Source: UBA965 sp046303375 (GTDB lineage: Bacteria > Chloroflexota > Chloroflexia > Chloroflexales > Roseiflexaceae). From it: a DNA stretch of 26,898 nucleotides. Shown here piece after piece: positions 15,143 to 22,182 of the stretch (position 1 is the stretch's first letter; each line of letters starts with the position of its first letter). The stretch covers positions 1-26,898 of the forward strand of contig JBKCGB010000062.1 in NCBI GenBank assembly GCA_046303375.1, given 5' to 3'. The notes under the pieces were generated by a model, which worked only from the letters and a program-made list of their open reading frames with translations, was not told the origin of the DNA and did no database searches. Both the position numbers and the translations under genes were made by a program.

Positions 15143-15667
15143 TTACCGAAAAATCACAATCCGTAATGCACTCTGCAGTGGATCGGGAATAAACGTAAGC
15201 ACTACCCCACCAAAGACGTAGACAATCCCATTGACCACATTCGACATCCGCAGTGCATCCATCCATGTTTGATGTGGAAATGCGGCCATGACCAACAACA
15301 ATCCAACAACGACCAGCAATGCTTGCAACGCACCCAGTAATGCACCGAGCAGATGATCAACAAACCCGAGTGCAATCAATCCTGCAAATTGCTGAATCAA
15401 CGAGGCAGCCAGGCTTGCACTCCCATTTACAGCCATCATAATGAGCATGACCGCAATGAGCATTGCATACGAACGATTCGCAACAACAGGCTCAATGAGT
15501 GCAGCAACACTCACGCCGTAGCGGCCTGCAACAACAAAGCTTGCAAGCAGACCGGTTATTGCAAGTAATTGGCGAATTGCACCCCAGTAGAAGCCTAACG
15601 TAGTAAAGACGACTACCAAGAGCAAAATGGCAATGTCTACGATGACCATCGACAGCGCATTCCCCAC
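15143..15667 (-). CDS. CvpA-family membrane protein
   Basis: A 174-residue integral membrane protein with about four hydrophobic segments, in the order and spacing of the CvpA (colicin V production) family: IVDIAILLLVVVFTTLGFYWGAIRQL, then LLASFVVAGRYGVSVAALI, then AMLIAVMLIMMAVNGSASLAA, then GFVDHLLGALLGALQALLVVVGLLLVMAA. The FVDHLLGALLGALQALLVV segment is the typical GxxxGxxxG-like signature of the family (usual form DrllGaxfGllkg). Function is poorly defined in general; members affect envelope and stress phenotypes. The start may be GTG 15667 or ATG 15649. A minus -10 TATACT lies at 15693-15688. It precedes rsfS on the same strand but rsfS has its own promoter. Confidence 0.8.
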   Translation of the reverse strand: MGNALSMVIVDIAILLLVVVFTTLGFYWGAIRQLLAITGLLASFVVAGRYGVSVAALIEPVVANRSYAMLIAVMLIMMAVNGSASLAASLIQQFAGLIALGFVDHLLGALLGALQALLVVVGLLLVMAAFPHQTWMDALRMSNVVNGIVYVFGGVVLTFIPDPLQSALRIVIFR

Positions 15668-15754
15668 AACACACGGTAACTAGGGCAAGTATACCACTCC
15701 CACCAATGGAAAAAATCGTTATTATTAACGAATATTTAACTGTCGATGAATGTG

Positions 15755-15788
15755 CACACCGGCACGATGGTATCATCGTGCCGGTGTG
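15755..15788. terminator. perfect 15-bp hairpin after dnaK
   Basis: CACACCGGCACGATG (15755-15769) pairs fully with its complement at 15774-15788 around GTAT. It lies 15 bases past the dnaK stop on the minus strand and upstream of the cvpA promoter. There is no T tract in either direction, so it is a terminator or mRNA-end protector of non-canonical type. Confidence 0.6.
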
Positions 15789-15802
15789 TGGTACGGTGTC
15801 GC

Positions 15803-17677
15803 TTAGTCGACCGTGTATTGACCGTCTACCACGTTACCGTCGTTTTTGGGAGTACCACCAGCATTATCGCCGTTGTTTGCAGCTTGTGCCTGTTGGGTTG
15901 CCTGTCCCATCAGCTGTGCCAACTCCTCACCGAGGCTCTGCATCAACGATTCGTTGTCGTTGCCAATAGCAGTACGCAACTCGGCAACTACTTTGCGAAT
16001 CTGCTCGGCTAAGCTTTCGTCGATTTTGCCGTTGAGATCAGTTAATGACTTCTCCGCATCGTACGCCATACTATCTGAGCGATTCTTGAGCTCGATGAGC
16101 TCGCGCTTGCGCTGATCTTCCTCGGCGTGGGCCTGGGCATCACGCACCATCTTTTCGACTTCGTCCTTGTTGAGATTGGTGCTCGCCGTAATGGTGATGC
16201 GCTGCTCCTTGCCGGTGGCTTGATCTTTGGCTGACACGTTGAGGATACCATTGGCATCGATGTCAAAGGTAACTTCGATTTTGGGCATACCACGGGGTGC
16301 CGACGGGATGCCTTCGAGGCGGAAGCGCCCGAGCGTCATGTTGTCGCTCGCCGTCGAACGCTCGCCCTGCAGGATGTGGATGTCCACTGCAGTCTGGCTA
16401 TCAGCGGCCGTCGAAAAGATTTCGCTCTTGCGCGTGGGAATCGTCGTGTTGCGCTCGATGAGGCGAGTCATCACACCACCCAGTGTCTCAACACCCAGTG
16501 AGAGTGGGGTCACGTCGAGCAGTACCACATCTTTGATATCGCCACCGAGCACACCGGCTTGGATAGCGGCACCAATGGCCACCACTTCGTCAGGATTGAC
16601 ACTCTTGTTGGGCTCTTTGCCCGTCATCTTGCGGACAAGTTCTTGTACCACCGGCATACGGGTTGAGCCACCCACCAACACCACTTCATCGAGGCTACTG
16701 GCCTGCATGCCCGCATCGCGCAATGCCTGCGTCACTGGCCCTTTGAGGCGCTCGGTAAGCTCTGCGGTCAGTTGCTCAAACTTGGCACGTGACAAGCGCA
16801 TCTGCAAGTGTTTGGGACCGCTGGCATCAGCCGTGATAAAGGGCAAGTTGAGCTCTGTCTCGGCCATGCTCGACAACTCGATTTTGGCTTTTTCAGCAGC
16901 TTCTTTGAGGCGTTGCAATGCTTGGCGGTCTTTGCCGAGATCGATACCTTGATCCTTGCGGAACTCGTCGATCATCCATTCCACGACACGCTGGTCGTAG
17001 TCATCACCACCGAGGTGCGTGTCACCATTGGTCGCTTTGACTTCGACCACACCATCACCGACTTCCAGCACGGAGACATCGAACGTACCACCACCCAAGT
17101 CAAAGACGAGAATGGTTTCGTCTTTTTTCTTGTCGAGACCATAAGCCAAGGCAGCAGCAGTCGGCTCATTGATGATACGCAACACTTCGAGTCCAGCGAT
17201 TTTGCCGGCATCCTTGGTGGCCTGGCGTTGGCTATCATTGAAGTACGCAGGCACCGTGATAACGGCCTTTGAGACCGGCTCACCGAGGTAGGCTTCTGCG
17301 TCAGCTTTGAGCTTCTGCAAAACCATAGCAGAGATTTCTTGGGGGGCATATTCCTTGCCCGTGTTGCTCGATGCGACACGCACATCGTTGCGATTGCCTT
17401 GGCTGACCTTGTACGGCACCATTTCACGCTCTTTGGTGATTTCATCGTAGGTGCGCCCAATAAAGCGCTTGATGGAATACAGCGTGTTTTCGGCGTTGAT
17501 GGTGGCCTGGCGTTTGGCCGTCTGACCAACCAAGCGCTCGCCACTCTTGGTGAATGCCACAATCGACGGCGTGGTGCGGTTGCCCTCGGAGCTGGGGATG
17601 ACCACTGCATCGCCAGCTTCCATGACTGCCACACACGAATTCGTGGTTCCCAAGTCAATACCAACAATCTTACTCAT
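15803..17677 (-). CDS. dnaK: Hsp70 chaperone DnaK
   Basis: The ATP-driven chaperone that folds and protects client proteins with DnaJ and GrpE. The 624-residue product is full length: VGIDLGTTNSCVAV at the N terminus, the FIGRTYDEI region, VPAYFNDSQRQATKDAGKIA, VFDLGGGTFDVSVLEVGDG, and VLVGGSTRMPVVQELV in the ATPase domain, then the substrate domain (DVTPLSLGVETLGGVMTRLI) and a Gln/Ala/Gly-rich C-terminal lid ending DGQYTVD. ATG 17677 has AAAGGGG upstream. Promoter-like boxes GTGACA and TAATAA with 17-base spacing lie at 17758-17730. It is a single-gene transcript: grpE, dnaJ and hrcA are absent here, and I see no CIRCE repeat upstream. Confidence 0.98.
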   Translation of the reverse strand: MSKIVGIDLGTTNSCVAVMEAGDAVVIPSSEGNRTTPSIVAFTKSGERLVGQTAKRQATINAENTLYSIKRFIGRTYDEITKEREMVPYKVSQGNRNDVRVASSNTGKEYAPQEISAMVLQKLKADAEAYLGEPVSKAVITVPAYFNDSQRQATKDAGKIAGLEVLRIINEPTAAALAYGLDKKKDETILVFDLGGGTFDVSVLEVGDGVVEVKATNGDTHLGGDDYDQRVVEWMIDEFRKDQGIDLGKDRQALQRLKEAAEKAKIELSSMAETELNLPFITADASGPKHLQMRLSRAKFEQLTAELTERLKGPVTQALRDAGMQASSLDEVVLVGGSTRMPVVQELVRKMTGKEPNKSVNPDEVVAIGAAIQAGVLGGDIKDVVLLDVTPLSLGVETLGGVMTRLIERNTTIPTRKSEIFSTAADSQTAVDIHILQGERSTASDNMTLGRFRLEGIPSAPRGMPKIEVTFDIDANGILNVSAKDQATGKEQRITITASTNLNKDEVEKMVRDAQAHAEEDQRKRELIELKNRSDSMAYDAEKSLTDLNGKIDESLAEQIRKVVAELRTAIGNDNESLMQSLGEELAQLMGQATQQAQAANNGDNAGGTPKNDGNVVDGQYTVD

Positions 17678-17729
17678 AAATTCGTTACCCCTTTACGTTG
17701 TATTTCATAGTAACAAGGCATATCCATGC

Positions 17730-17758
17730 TTATTACGAATGATCAGTCCTACTGTCAC
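17730..17758 (-). promoter_or_regulatory. promoter of dnaK
   Basis: Minus-strand -35 GTGACA (17758-17753) and -10 TAATAA (17735-17730), spacing 17, giving a leader of roughly 50 bases. It looks like a vegetative promoter; no CIRCE (TTAGCACTC-N9-GAGTGCTAA) is visible, so HrcA control is not supported here. Confidence 0.45.
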
Positions 17759-17835
17759 GTTTTTATTGTAACGGTTTCACTTTTAGATGCAATAGTCGAG
17801 GTATTAGAAATATATATGAAGATACCAAGCCGCCG

Positions 17836-17841
17836 TATAAT
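17836..17841 (+). promoter_or_regulatory. -10 box TATAAT upstream of aroQ
   Basis: Perfect TATAAT 23 bases before the aroQ ATG, with AGAGGAGG as ribosome site in between. No matching -35. The 187-base gap to dnaK is AT-rich and holds divergent promoters. Confidence 0.45.
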
Positions 17842-17864
17842 AGCATCAGCAGAGGAGGTAGACG

Positions 17865-18314
17865 ATGCGCATTTTGCTACTCAACGGTCCCAACTTGAAT
17901 ATGCTGGGCACGCGCGAACCCCACATCTACGGGGCAACCACACTAGGCGATATCGAACAGGCACTCGTGCAACGGGCACAGCATGCCAATACGCAGATGG
18001 TCTGTGTACAGAGCAATCACGAAGGAGCACTGATCGACGCCATTCAACGCGAACAGGCCACCATCAACGGGATTATCATCAACCCGGGTGCATTTACGCA
18101 TTACAGTTATGCCCTACGCGATGCACTAAGCGCGGTCAGTTGCCCCATCATCGAAGTGCATATTTCTAACGTCTACAAACGTGAACCATTCCGGCATCAC
18201 TCGGTAATTGCACCGATTGCCACTGGGCAGATTGCCGGCTTGGGGTGGCGCGGCTACGTGTTGGCACTTGATTGGATATTGGGGCACAAAGAATCACCGG
18301 GCACACACCACTAG
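17865..18314 (+). CDS. aroQ: 3-dehydroquinate dehydratase, type II
   Basis: Converts 3-dehydroquinate to 3-dehydroshikimate in the shikimate pathway. The 149-residue product has the type II flavodoxin-like pattern: ILLLNGPNLNMLGTREPHIYG (residues 3-23) with the catalytic Tyr22 and flexible-loop Arg17, QSNHEGALIDAI, INPGAFTHYSYALRDAL, and EVHISNVYKREPFRHHSV with the catalytic His. It is unrelated to the type I AroD fold. ATG 17865 follows AGGAGG. It lies 66 bases upstream of accB, which has its own -10 box. Confidence 0.97.
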   Translation: MRILLLNGPNLNMLGTREPHIYGATTLGDIEQALVQRAQHANTQMVCVQSNHEGALIDAIQREQATINGIIINPGAFTHYSYALRDALSAVSCPIIEVHISNVYKREPFRHHSVIAPIATGQIAGLGWRGYVLALDWILGHKESPGTHH

Positions 18315-18329
18315 TCGTGGTGGTAGTGG

Positions 18330-18335
18330 TATAAT
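18330..18335 (+). promoter_or_regulatory. -10 box TATAAT upstream of accB
   Basis: Perfect TATAAT 46 bases before the accB ATG and 16 bases after the aroQ stop, preceded by a GGTGGTAGTGG stretch. No clear -35. It may start an accB-xseA-xseB transcript, though read-through from aroQ is possible. Confidence 0.4.
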
Positions 18336-18380
18336 GGGGCAAGATGATTATTCAGCTGTAGGTGGAGTAGCAAGAGCATC

Positions 18381-18887
18381 ATGAAGCATGAGCACACCCC
18401 AAACGCCAACATCTTCGCCATTGACGAAGTACGCGAACTTATCAAGTTGGTGAACGAAAGCGACATTAGTGAGCTTTCAATCGAGCGTGGCGACACACGT
18501 CTGCATATCAAACGCCACCAGCCCCCAGCTGCGCCGGTGATGATGCATAGTGGCGTGTCCGCGGCACCGGTACCCGTAGCCACTGCCGTGGTCGCACCAG
18601 CCGCTCCTGTGGTCACGGCCCCCGCACCCGAGCCAGTGGTAAGTGGGCATCAGATTACGTCACCCATGGTTGGCACGTTTTATGCTACCCCATCACCCAA
18701 AGATCCAGCCTTTGTGAACGAAGGTGATATGGTCAAGGTTGGTGATCGACTATGCATTGTCGAAGCCATGAAAATGATGAATGAAATCGAGAGCGACGTA
18801 GCCGGCAAAGTGGTCAAGATTCTCGTCAAGAGTGGGCAACCCGTCGAGTTTGGGCAGGCGTTGATAATTATCGAGCCGAGTGCTTAG
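18381..18887 (+). CDS. accB: acetyl-CoA carboxylase biotin carboxyl carrier protein
   Basis: Carries the biotin that shuttles carboxyl groups to acetyl-CoA for malonyl-CoA synthesis. The 168-residue product has an N-terminal helical part (FAIDEVRELIKLVNESDISELSIERGD), a Pro/Ala/Val-rich flexible linker (residues about 48-88), and the biotinyl domain with TSPMVGTFYATPSPKDPAFVNEGD and EAMKMMNEIES, where Lys131 is the biotinylation site. The usual partner accC does not follow; xseA begins directly at the base after the accB TAG. Confidence 0.95.
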   Translation: MKHEHTPNANIFAIDEVRELIKLVNESDISELSIERGDTRLHIKRHQPPAAPVMMHSGVSAAPVPVATAVVAPAAPVVTAPAPEPVVSGHQITSPMVGTFYATPSPKDPAFVNEGDMVKVGDRLCIVEAMKMMNEIESDVAGKVVKILVKSGQPVEFGQALIIIEPSA

Positions 18888-20060
18888 ATGCTACGCGTGC
18901 TTGCGCTCAACGAATTAGCGACGCTGCTCGAAACGCTATTGCGCGACCCGCTCCTCTCTGATATTTGGTTAGAAGCCGAAATCGCCAGTGTCTCGACGCC
19001 TGCGTCGGGACACTGGTATTTCACTCTCAAAGATGAATCAACGAGTATCCGCGCCAACTGTTGGCGCTCATCGGCCATGCGCTTGATGCTCCCCGCCGTG
19101 GGGGCACGCGTACGCGTGCATGGGCGCATCGACTATTACGCCGCTCGTGGCGAAATACAGTTCATCATCGATGACATTGTTGATGTGGGACTCGGGCTGG
19201 CACATGCAGAATTCGAACGCCTGCAGCGCAAGTATCAAGGCATGTCCAAACAGCGTGCCTTGCCTGCCTTGCCACGTAGGATTGGTGTGGTCACGTCACG
19301 CAGTGGGGCGGCATGGCATGATGTACAAGCCACGCTCCAGGCACGCTTTCCCTGCGTAGAAGTTATCCTTGCACACAGTAGCGTGCAAGGCGAGTACGCC
19401 CCAGTTGAAATTGTGAGTGCGCTCACGCATCTCTATGCGGAGCCCGTCGATGTGATTTTGGTGGTGCGTGGCGGTGGCTCATATGAGGATTTAGTCGCAT
19501 TCAACCACGAAGACGTCATTCAGTGCATGTTGCGTGCTCCAGTGCCTGTGGTATCTGGGATTGGTCACGAAGTTGATTACACGATTGCGGATATTGTGGC
19601 CGACTACCGTGCAGCTACGCCAACCATGGCAGCCATGGCAGTCACCCCAGACCAACGCGATATGGTGCAGCATGTGGCCAACCTACAAGCCACGCTCGTA
19701 TTTCACGTGCAGAGTCGCCTCAACGAACGTAGCCAACGCCTCGACGACATGGAAGCACGGTTGTTCAGAGCAGCCCCAGCACAACGCATCGTGGCATACC
19801 AGCAGCGACTCGACTACACCGGATTACGGCTACAACAAACCATCCAACACCGCATCAGTCGTACCCAAGAAACACTCAACCATCTGGCAGCCCAACTCGA
19901 CGCACTAGACCCACATGCCGTACTCAAGCGCGGATTTACACTCGTACGCAACCAACACGGCGCCATCGTACGCCAGGCTGACATGCTCACCGGTGACGAA
20001 ATTGTGTCGATTCAGTTCACTGATGGACAACGCACGGCCCGCATTACGGAGGAACCATGA
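18888..20060 (+). CDS. xseA: exodeoxyribonuclease VII large subunit
   Basis: Catalytic subunit of ExoVII, which degrades single-stranded DNA from both ends into oligonucleotides in repair. The 390-residue product has an N-terminal OB-fold (SDIWLEAEIASVSTPASGHWYFTLKD, residues about 24-49, through RVHGRIDYYAARGEIQF), then the nuclease core: RIGVVTSRSGAAWHD, VVRGGGSYEDLVAFNHEDV, VSGIGHEVDYTIADIVADYRAATPTMAA, and a C-terminal coiled-coil that binds XseB. It is somewhat shorter than the E. coli protein, mostly in the coiled-coil. The ATG directly follows the accB stop, and the stop overlaps xseB by 4 bases (ATGA). Confidence 0.96.
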   Translation: MLRVLALNELATLLETLLRDPLLSDIWLEAEIASVSTPASGHWYFTLKDESTSIRANCWRSSAMRLMLPAVGARVRVHGRIDYYAARGEIQFIIDDIVDVGLGLAHAEFERLQRKYQGMSKQRALPALPRRIGVVTSRSGAAWHDVQATLQARFPCVEVILAHSSVQGEYAPVEIVSALTHLYAEPVDVILVVRGGGSYEDLVAFNHEDVIQCMLRAPVPVVSGIGHEVDYTIADIVADYRAATPTMAAMAVTPDQRDMVQHVANLQATLVFHVQSRLNERSQRLDDMEARLFRAAPAQRIVAYQQRLDYTGLRLQQTIQHRISRTQETLNHLAAQLDALDPHAVLKRGFTLVRNQHGAIVRQADMLTGDEIVSIQFTDGQRTARITEEP

Positions 20061-20242
20061 GTAATCAACTCACGCTTGAAGAAATGCTCAAAGAGATCGA
20101 GCAAATCGCTGCCACCCTCGAGCAAAACACGTTATCACTCGAGGAATCATTGCAACTCTATCAACGAGGGGCGCAGCTGGTAGCCCAGAGCCGCACCCTG
20201 CTCGAACAAGCCACCCTGCGCATCCAAGAGCTACAACAGTAA
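20057..20242 (+). CDS. xseB: exodeoxyribonuclease VII small subunit
   Basis: Small helical subunit that assembles in several copies around XseA. The 61-residue product has the family pattern LTLEEMLKEIEQIAATLEQN, then LSLEESLQLYQRGAQLVAQ, then SRTLLEQATLRIQEL. ATG 20057 overlaps the xseA stop and has GGAGG upstream. No terminator follows before the TATAAT at 20256, so xse transcripts may read into the ABC leader. Confidence 0.94.
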   Translation: MSNQLTLEEMLKEIEQIAATLEQNTLSLEESLQLYQRGAQLVAQSRTLLEQATLRIQELQQ

Positions 20243-20255
20243 CGTGAAATCGGGG

Positions 20256-20261
20256 TATAAT
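20256..20261 (+). promoter_or_regulatory. -10 box TATAAT before the ABC exporter leader
   Basis: Perfect TATAAT 14 bases after the xseB stop. A start near 20268 would give a leader of about 195 bases before the first ABC gene at 20464. No good -35 is seen in the xseB end. Confidence 0.45.
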
Positions 20262-20302
20262 CTCGTCTGATACCACGTTTGTATGCACAAAGGAGTAACG
20301 CC

Positions 20303-20359
20303 ATGTCAACCCATATCACCCACGATGTATGCGACAGCGTATCGGTGGTGACACACTAG
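20303..20359 (+). CDS. putative 18-residue leader peptide upstream of the ABC exporter
   Basis: ATG 20303 has the best ribosome site in the area (AAAGGAG, 20289-20295, 7-base spacing). It opens an 18-codon frame, MSTHITHDVCDSVSVVTH, ended by TAG at 20357-20359. It starts about 35 bases after the predicted transcript start and ends about 104 bases before the first ABC gene. The peptide has no recognisable family. Strength of the ribosome site, position after the promoter, and overlap of its last codons with a possible stem (see the leader structure) suggest a regulatory leader peptide rather than a functional protein. It could also be a chance ORF. Confidence 0.45.
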   Translation: MSTHITHDVCDSVSVVTH

Positions 20360-20428
20360 CAGGTAACCCACCCACCTGTCGATACATCTGATGGTCGGCT
20401 CACACCGGTTGTACGTCTGTACTACCGG
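20339..20428 (+). promoter_or_regulatory. foldable leader with alternative stems before the ABC exporter
   Basis: Three pairings can be seen. Stem A: GTATCG plus GTGG (20339-20348), inside the leader ORF, with CCAC (20372-20375) and CGATAC (20380-20385). Stem B: CAGGT (20360-20364) with ACCTG (20374-20378); it uses the same downstream bases as stem A, so the two exclude each other. Stem C: CCGGTTGTAC (20405-20414) with GTACTACCGG (20419-20428), ten positions with one U-U mismatch and a GTCT loop. A ribosome on the leader ORF would open stem A. There is no T tract after stem C, so if this is attenuation it is not by a classical intrinsic terminator. Confidence 0.35.
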
Positions 20429-20463
20429 AAGTAGTCTTGTGTACCTGAGGAGAACATATCGCT

Positions 20464-22182
20464 ATGGCGTTATTTATGTCACCAAGCGTTAAAGCCATCG
20501 TGCGTACAAATCGCTGGTGGATTGGAGTCATCGTGTGCGCCGCGCTTGAAGCTGCGCTCACCACTTTTCGACCGTTTTATGTGCAACGGATCATCGACAC
20601 AGCCACCACACAAGGGCCATTGCTATCATTGGTTGTGAGTTTTGCTGTGGTGGCACTTTTGGTGCCACTCTGTCGCTGGGGTGGGAGTGTTTTGGCAAGT
20701 CAGAGCGCCTGGGTGGCAACCAATACACTGCGCCATCAAAGTGGGCAAGCAGTCTTTGCCCAACCACTCGAGTTTTTTCGCCACCATGGAGTCGGTGAAC
20801 TCAGTGAACGCATTGATGCTGATAGTGGTCAGCTGCACGAGCTCTTTGGTGAGACGAGTGCACAAATCACCCATACGGTGGTGCTTGTACTCTTTGTAGC
20901 CTATCATACATGGCAAATCGATCCGCGTATCTGCATGATGTTGCTTGGATATTTGATCGTGAGCAGTGTACTGATTGCCTTCACACAACGCGACAATCAC
21001 AGTGCGTGGGAGGAAGAGCGCGTTGCTGATGCTGCCTTGTATGACACAATTGAAGAAAGCTTTGCAAGTATCACTGATGTCAAAGCAGTCGGCGCCACAT
21101 CGGTGCTCCATCAACGACTGACACCACGCCTCGCCACCCTGCTCCATGCCCACCGCACCGCTCGCATGCAGAGCCAACGCGCAACCATCGTAGCCACCAT
21201 CGTCAATGCGATAGGCTGGATGATTGCCGTCATCCTAGGGATTTGGCACTATCAATACGGGGGCAGTATTGGTGATGCAGTGGCCATTCTCGGCTACATG
21301 GCATTGATTGCTCAACCCATCGAACAGGTACGTGGAATCATACAGGCGCTCCAGCAAGCACGTGGAGTGCTCGCACGTATAGATGCCTTGTTGATTAATC
21401 CAACTCCCCCTATCACCACCGGGTCTCAGTTGCCTGCTGGGGCACTAGCAATCACCCTTGACCAGGTATCGTTCCGCTATCCAACGAGTCCACAGGATGT
21501 GCTTCGCGATATCACCATGCATATCCCAGCAGGTGCCCACGTGGCAATTATGGGTCGTACTGGCAGCGGCAAGAGTACATTGATTCGTCTGCTCAGTCGC
21601 AACGAAACACCGTATACCGGTGCCATTCACTATCACCACCACGCATTATCACAAATCAGTGATGCATCACTGCGGCAGCGCGTGGCAGTCATTAGTCAAG
21701 AGGTTGATATTTTTAATGCGTCGCTGCGCGACAACGTGACATGCTTTGCCACCACATACCACGATGATGCAATTATGGCTGCACTTACCACATGTGGCTT
21801 GGCAGATTTTTTGCATGCACTCCCCGATGGACTTGATACACGGCTCGGTGATGGGCAACGCACGCTATCGCCGGGCGAGCAACAACTGCTCGCATTAGCC
21901 CGTATATGGCTACGCGATCCGGGTGTCATCCTGCTCGACGAGGCGAGTGCGCATATTGATCCACTTAGCGAGCAACGCATTACACAGGCCTTTGCATCGC
22001 TGGCACAGCATCGTACGGTAATCACCATCGCGCATCGTCTAAGTACGGTACGCCATGCAGACATGATTGTGGTACTGGCTGACGGCATCATCGTTGAGCA
22101 AGGTGCGCCACACCTGCTCGCACAACAACCAGAGAGCCACTATGCTCATCTGCTTGCACGTGATTTTGGAGCAACCCTATGA
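20464..22182 (+). CDS. ABC exporter half-transporter, subunit 1
   Basis: A 572-residue fused membrane-plus-ATPase exporter subunit. An N-terminal domain with about six membrane segments (residues about 18-300) is followed by the ATPase: Walker A GRTGSGKST (from residue 364), Q-loop VISQEVDIFNASLRDNV, signature LSPGEQQ (from 468), Walker B VILLDEAS (489-495 area) with catalytic Glu493, and switch His524 in TIAHRLS. The signature is LSPGE rather than LSGGQ. It overlaps the second half-transporter by 4 bases (ATGA). The pair most likely forms a heterodimer exporting drugs, lipids or peptides; substrate cannot be read. GAGGAG (20447-20452) is the ribosome site. Confidence 0.93.
   Translation: MALFMSPSVKAIVRTNRWWIGVIVCAALEAALTTFRPFYVQRIIDTATTQGPLLSLVVSFAVVALLVPLCRWGGSVLASQSAWVATNTLRHQSGQAVFAQPLEFFRHHGVGELSERIDADSGQLHELFGETSAQITHTVVLVLFVAYHTWQIDPRICMMLLGYLIVSSVLIAFTQRDNHSAWEEERVADAALYDTIEESFASITDVKAVGATSVLHQRLTPRLATLLHAHRTARMQSQRATIVATIVNAIGWMIAVILGIWHYQYGGSIGDAVAILGYMALIAQPIEQVRGIIQALQQARGVLARIDALLINPTPPITTGSQLPAGALAITLDQVSFRYPTSPQDVLRDITMHIPAGAHVAIMGRTGSGKSTLIRLLSRNETPYTGAIHYHHHALSQISDASLRQRVAVISQEVDIFNASLRDNVTCFATTYHDDAIMAALTTCGLADFLHALPDGLDTRLGDGQRTLSPGEQQLLALARIWLRDPGVILLDEASAHIDPLSEQRITQAFASLAQHRTVITIAHRLSTVRHADMIVVLADGIIVEQGAPHLLAQQPESHYAHLLARDFGATL

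Noticed and set aside
16227..16952. 241-codon plus-strand frame inside dnaK
   Set aside because: Antisense shadow of a strongly conserved gene, rich in Ser/Arg as expected from the complement of its codons.
17680..17864. CIRCE operator upstream of dnaK
   Set aside because: No TTAGCACTC/GAGTGCTAA inverted repeat with a 9-base spacer is present in the gap.
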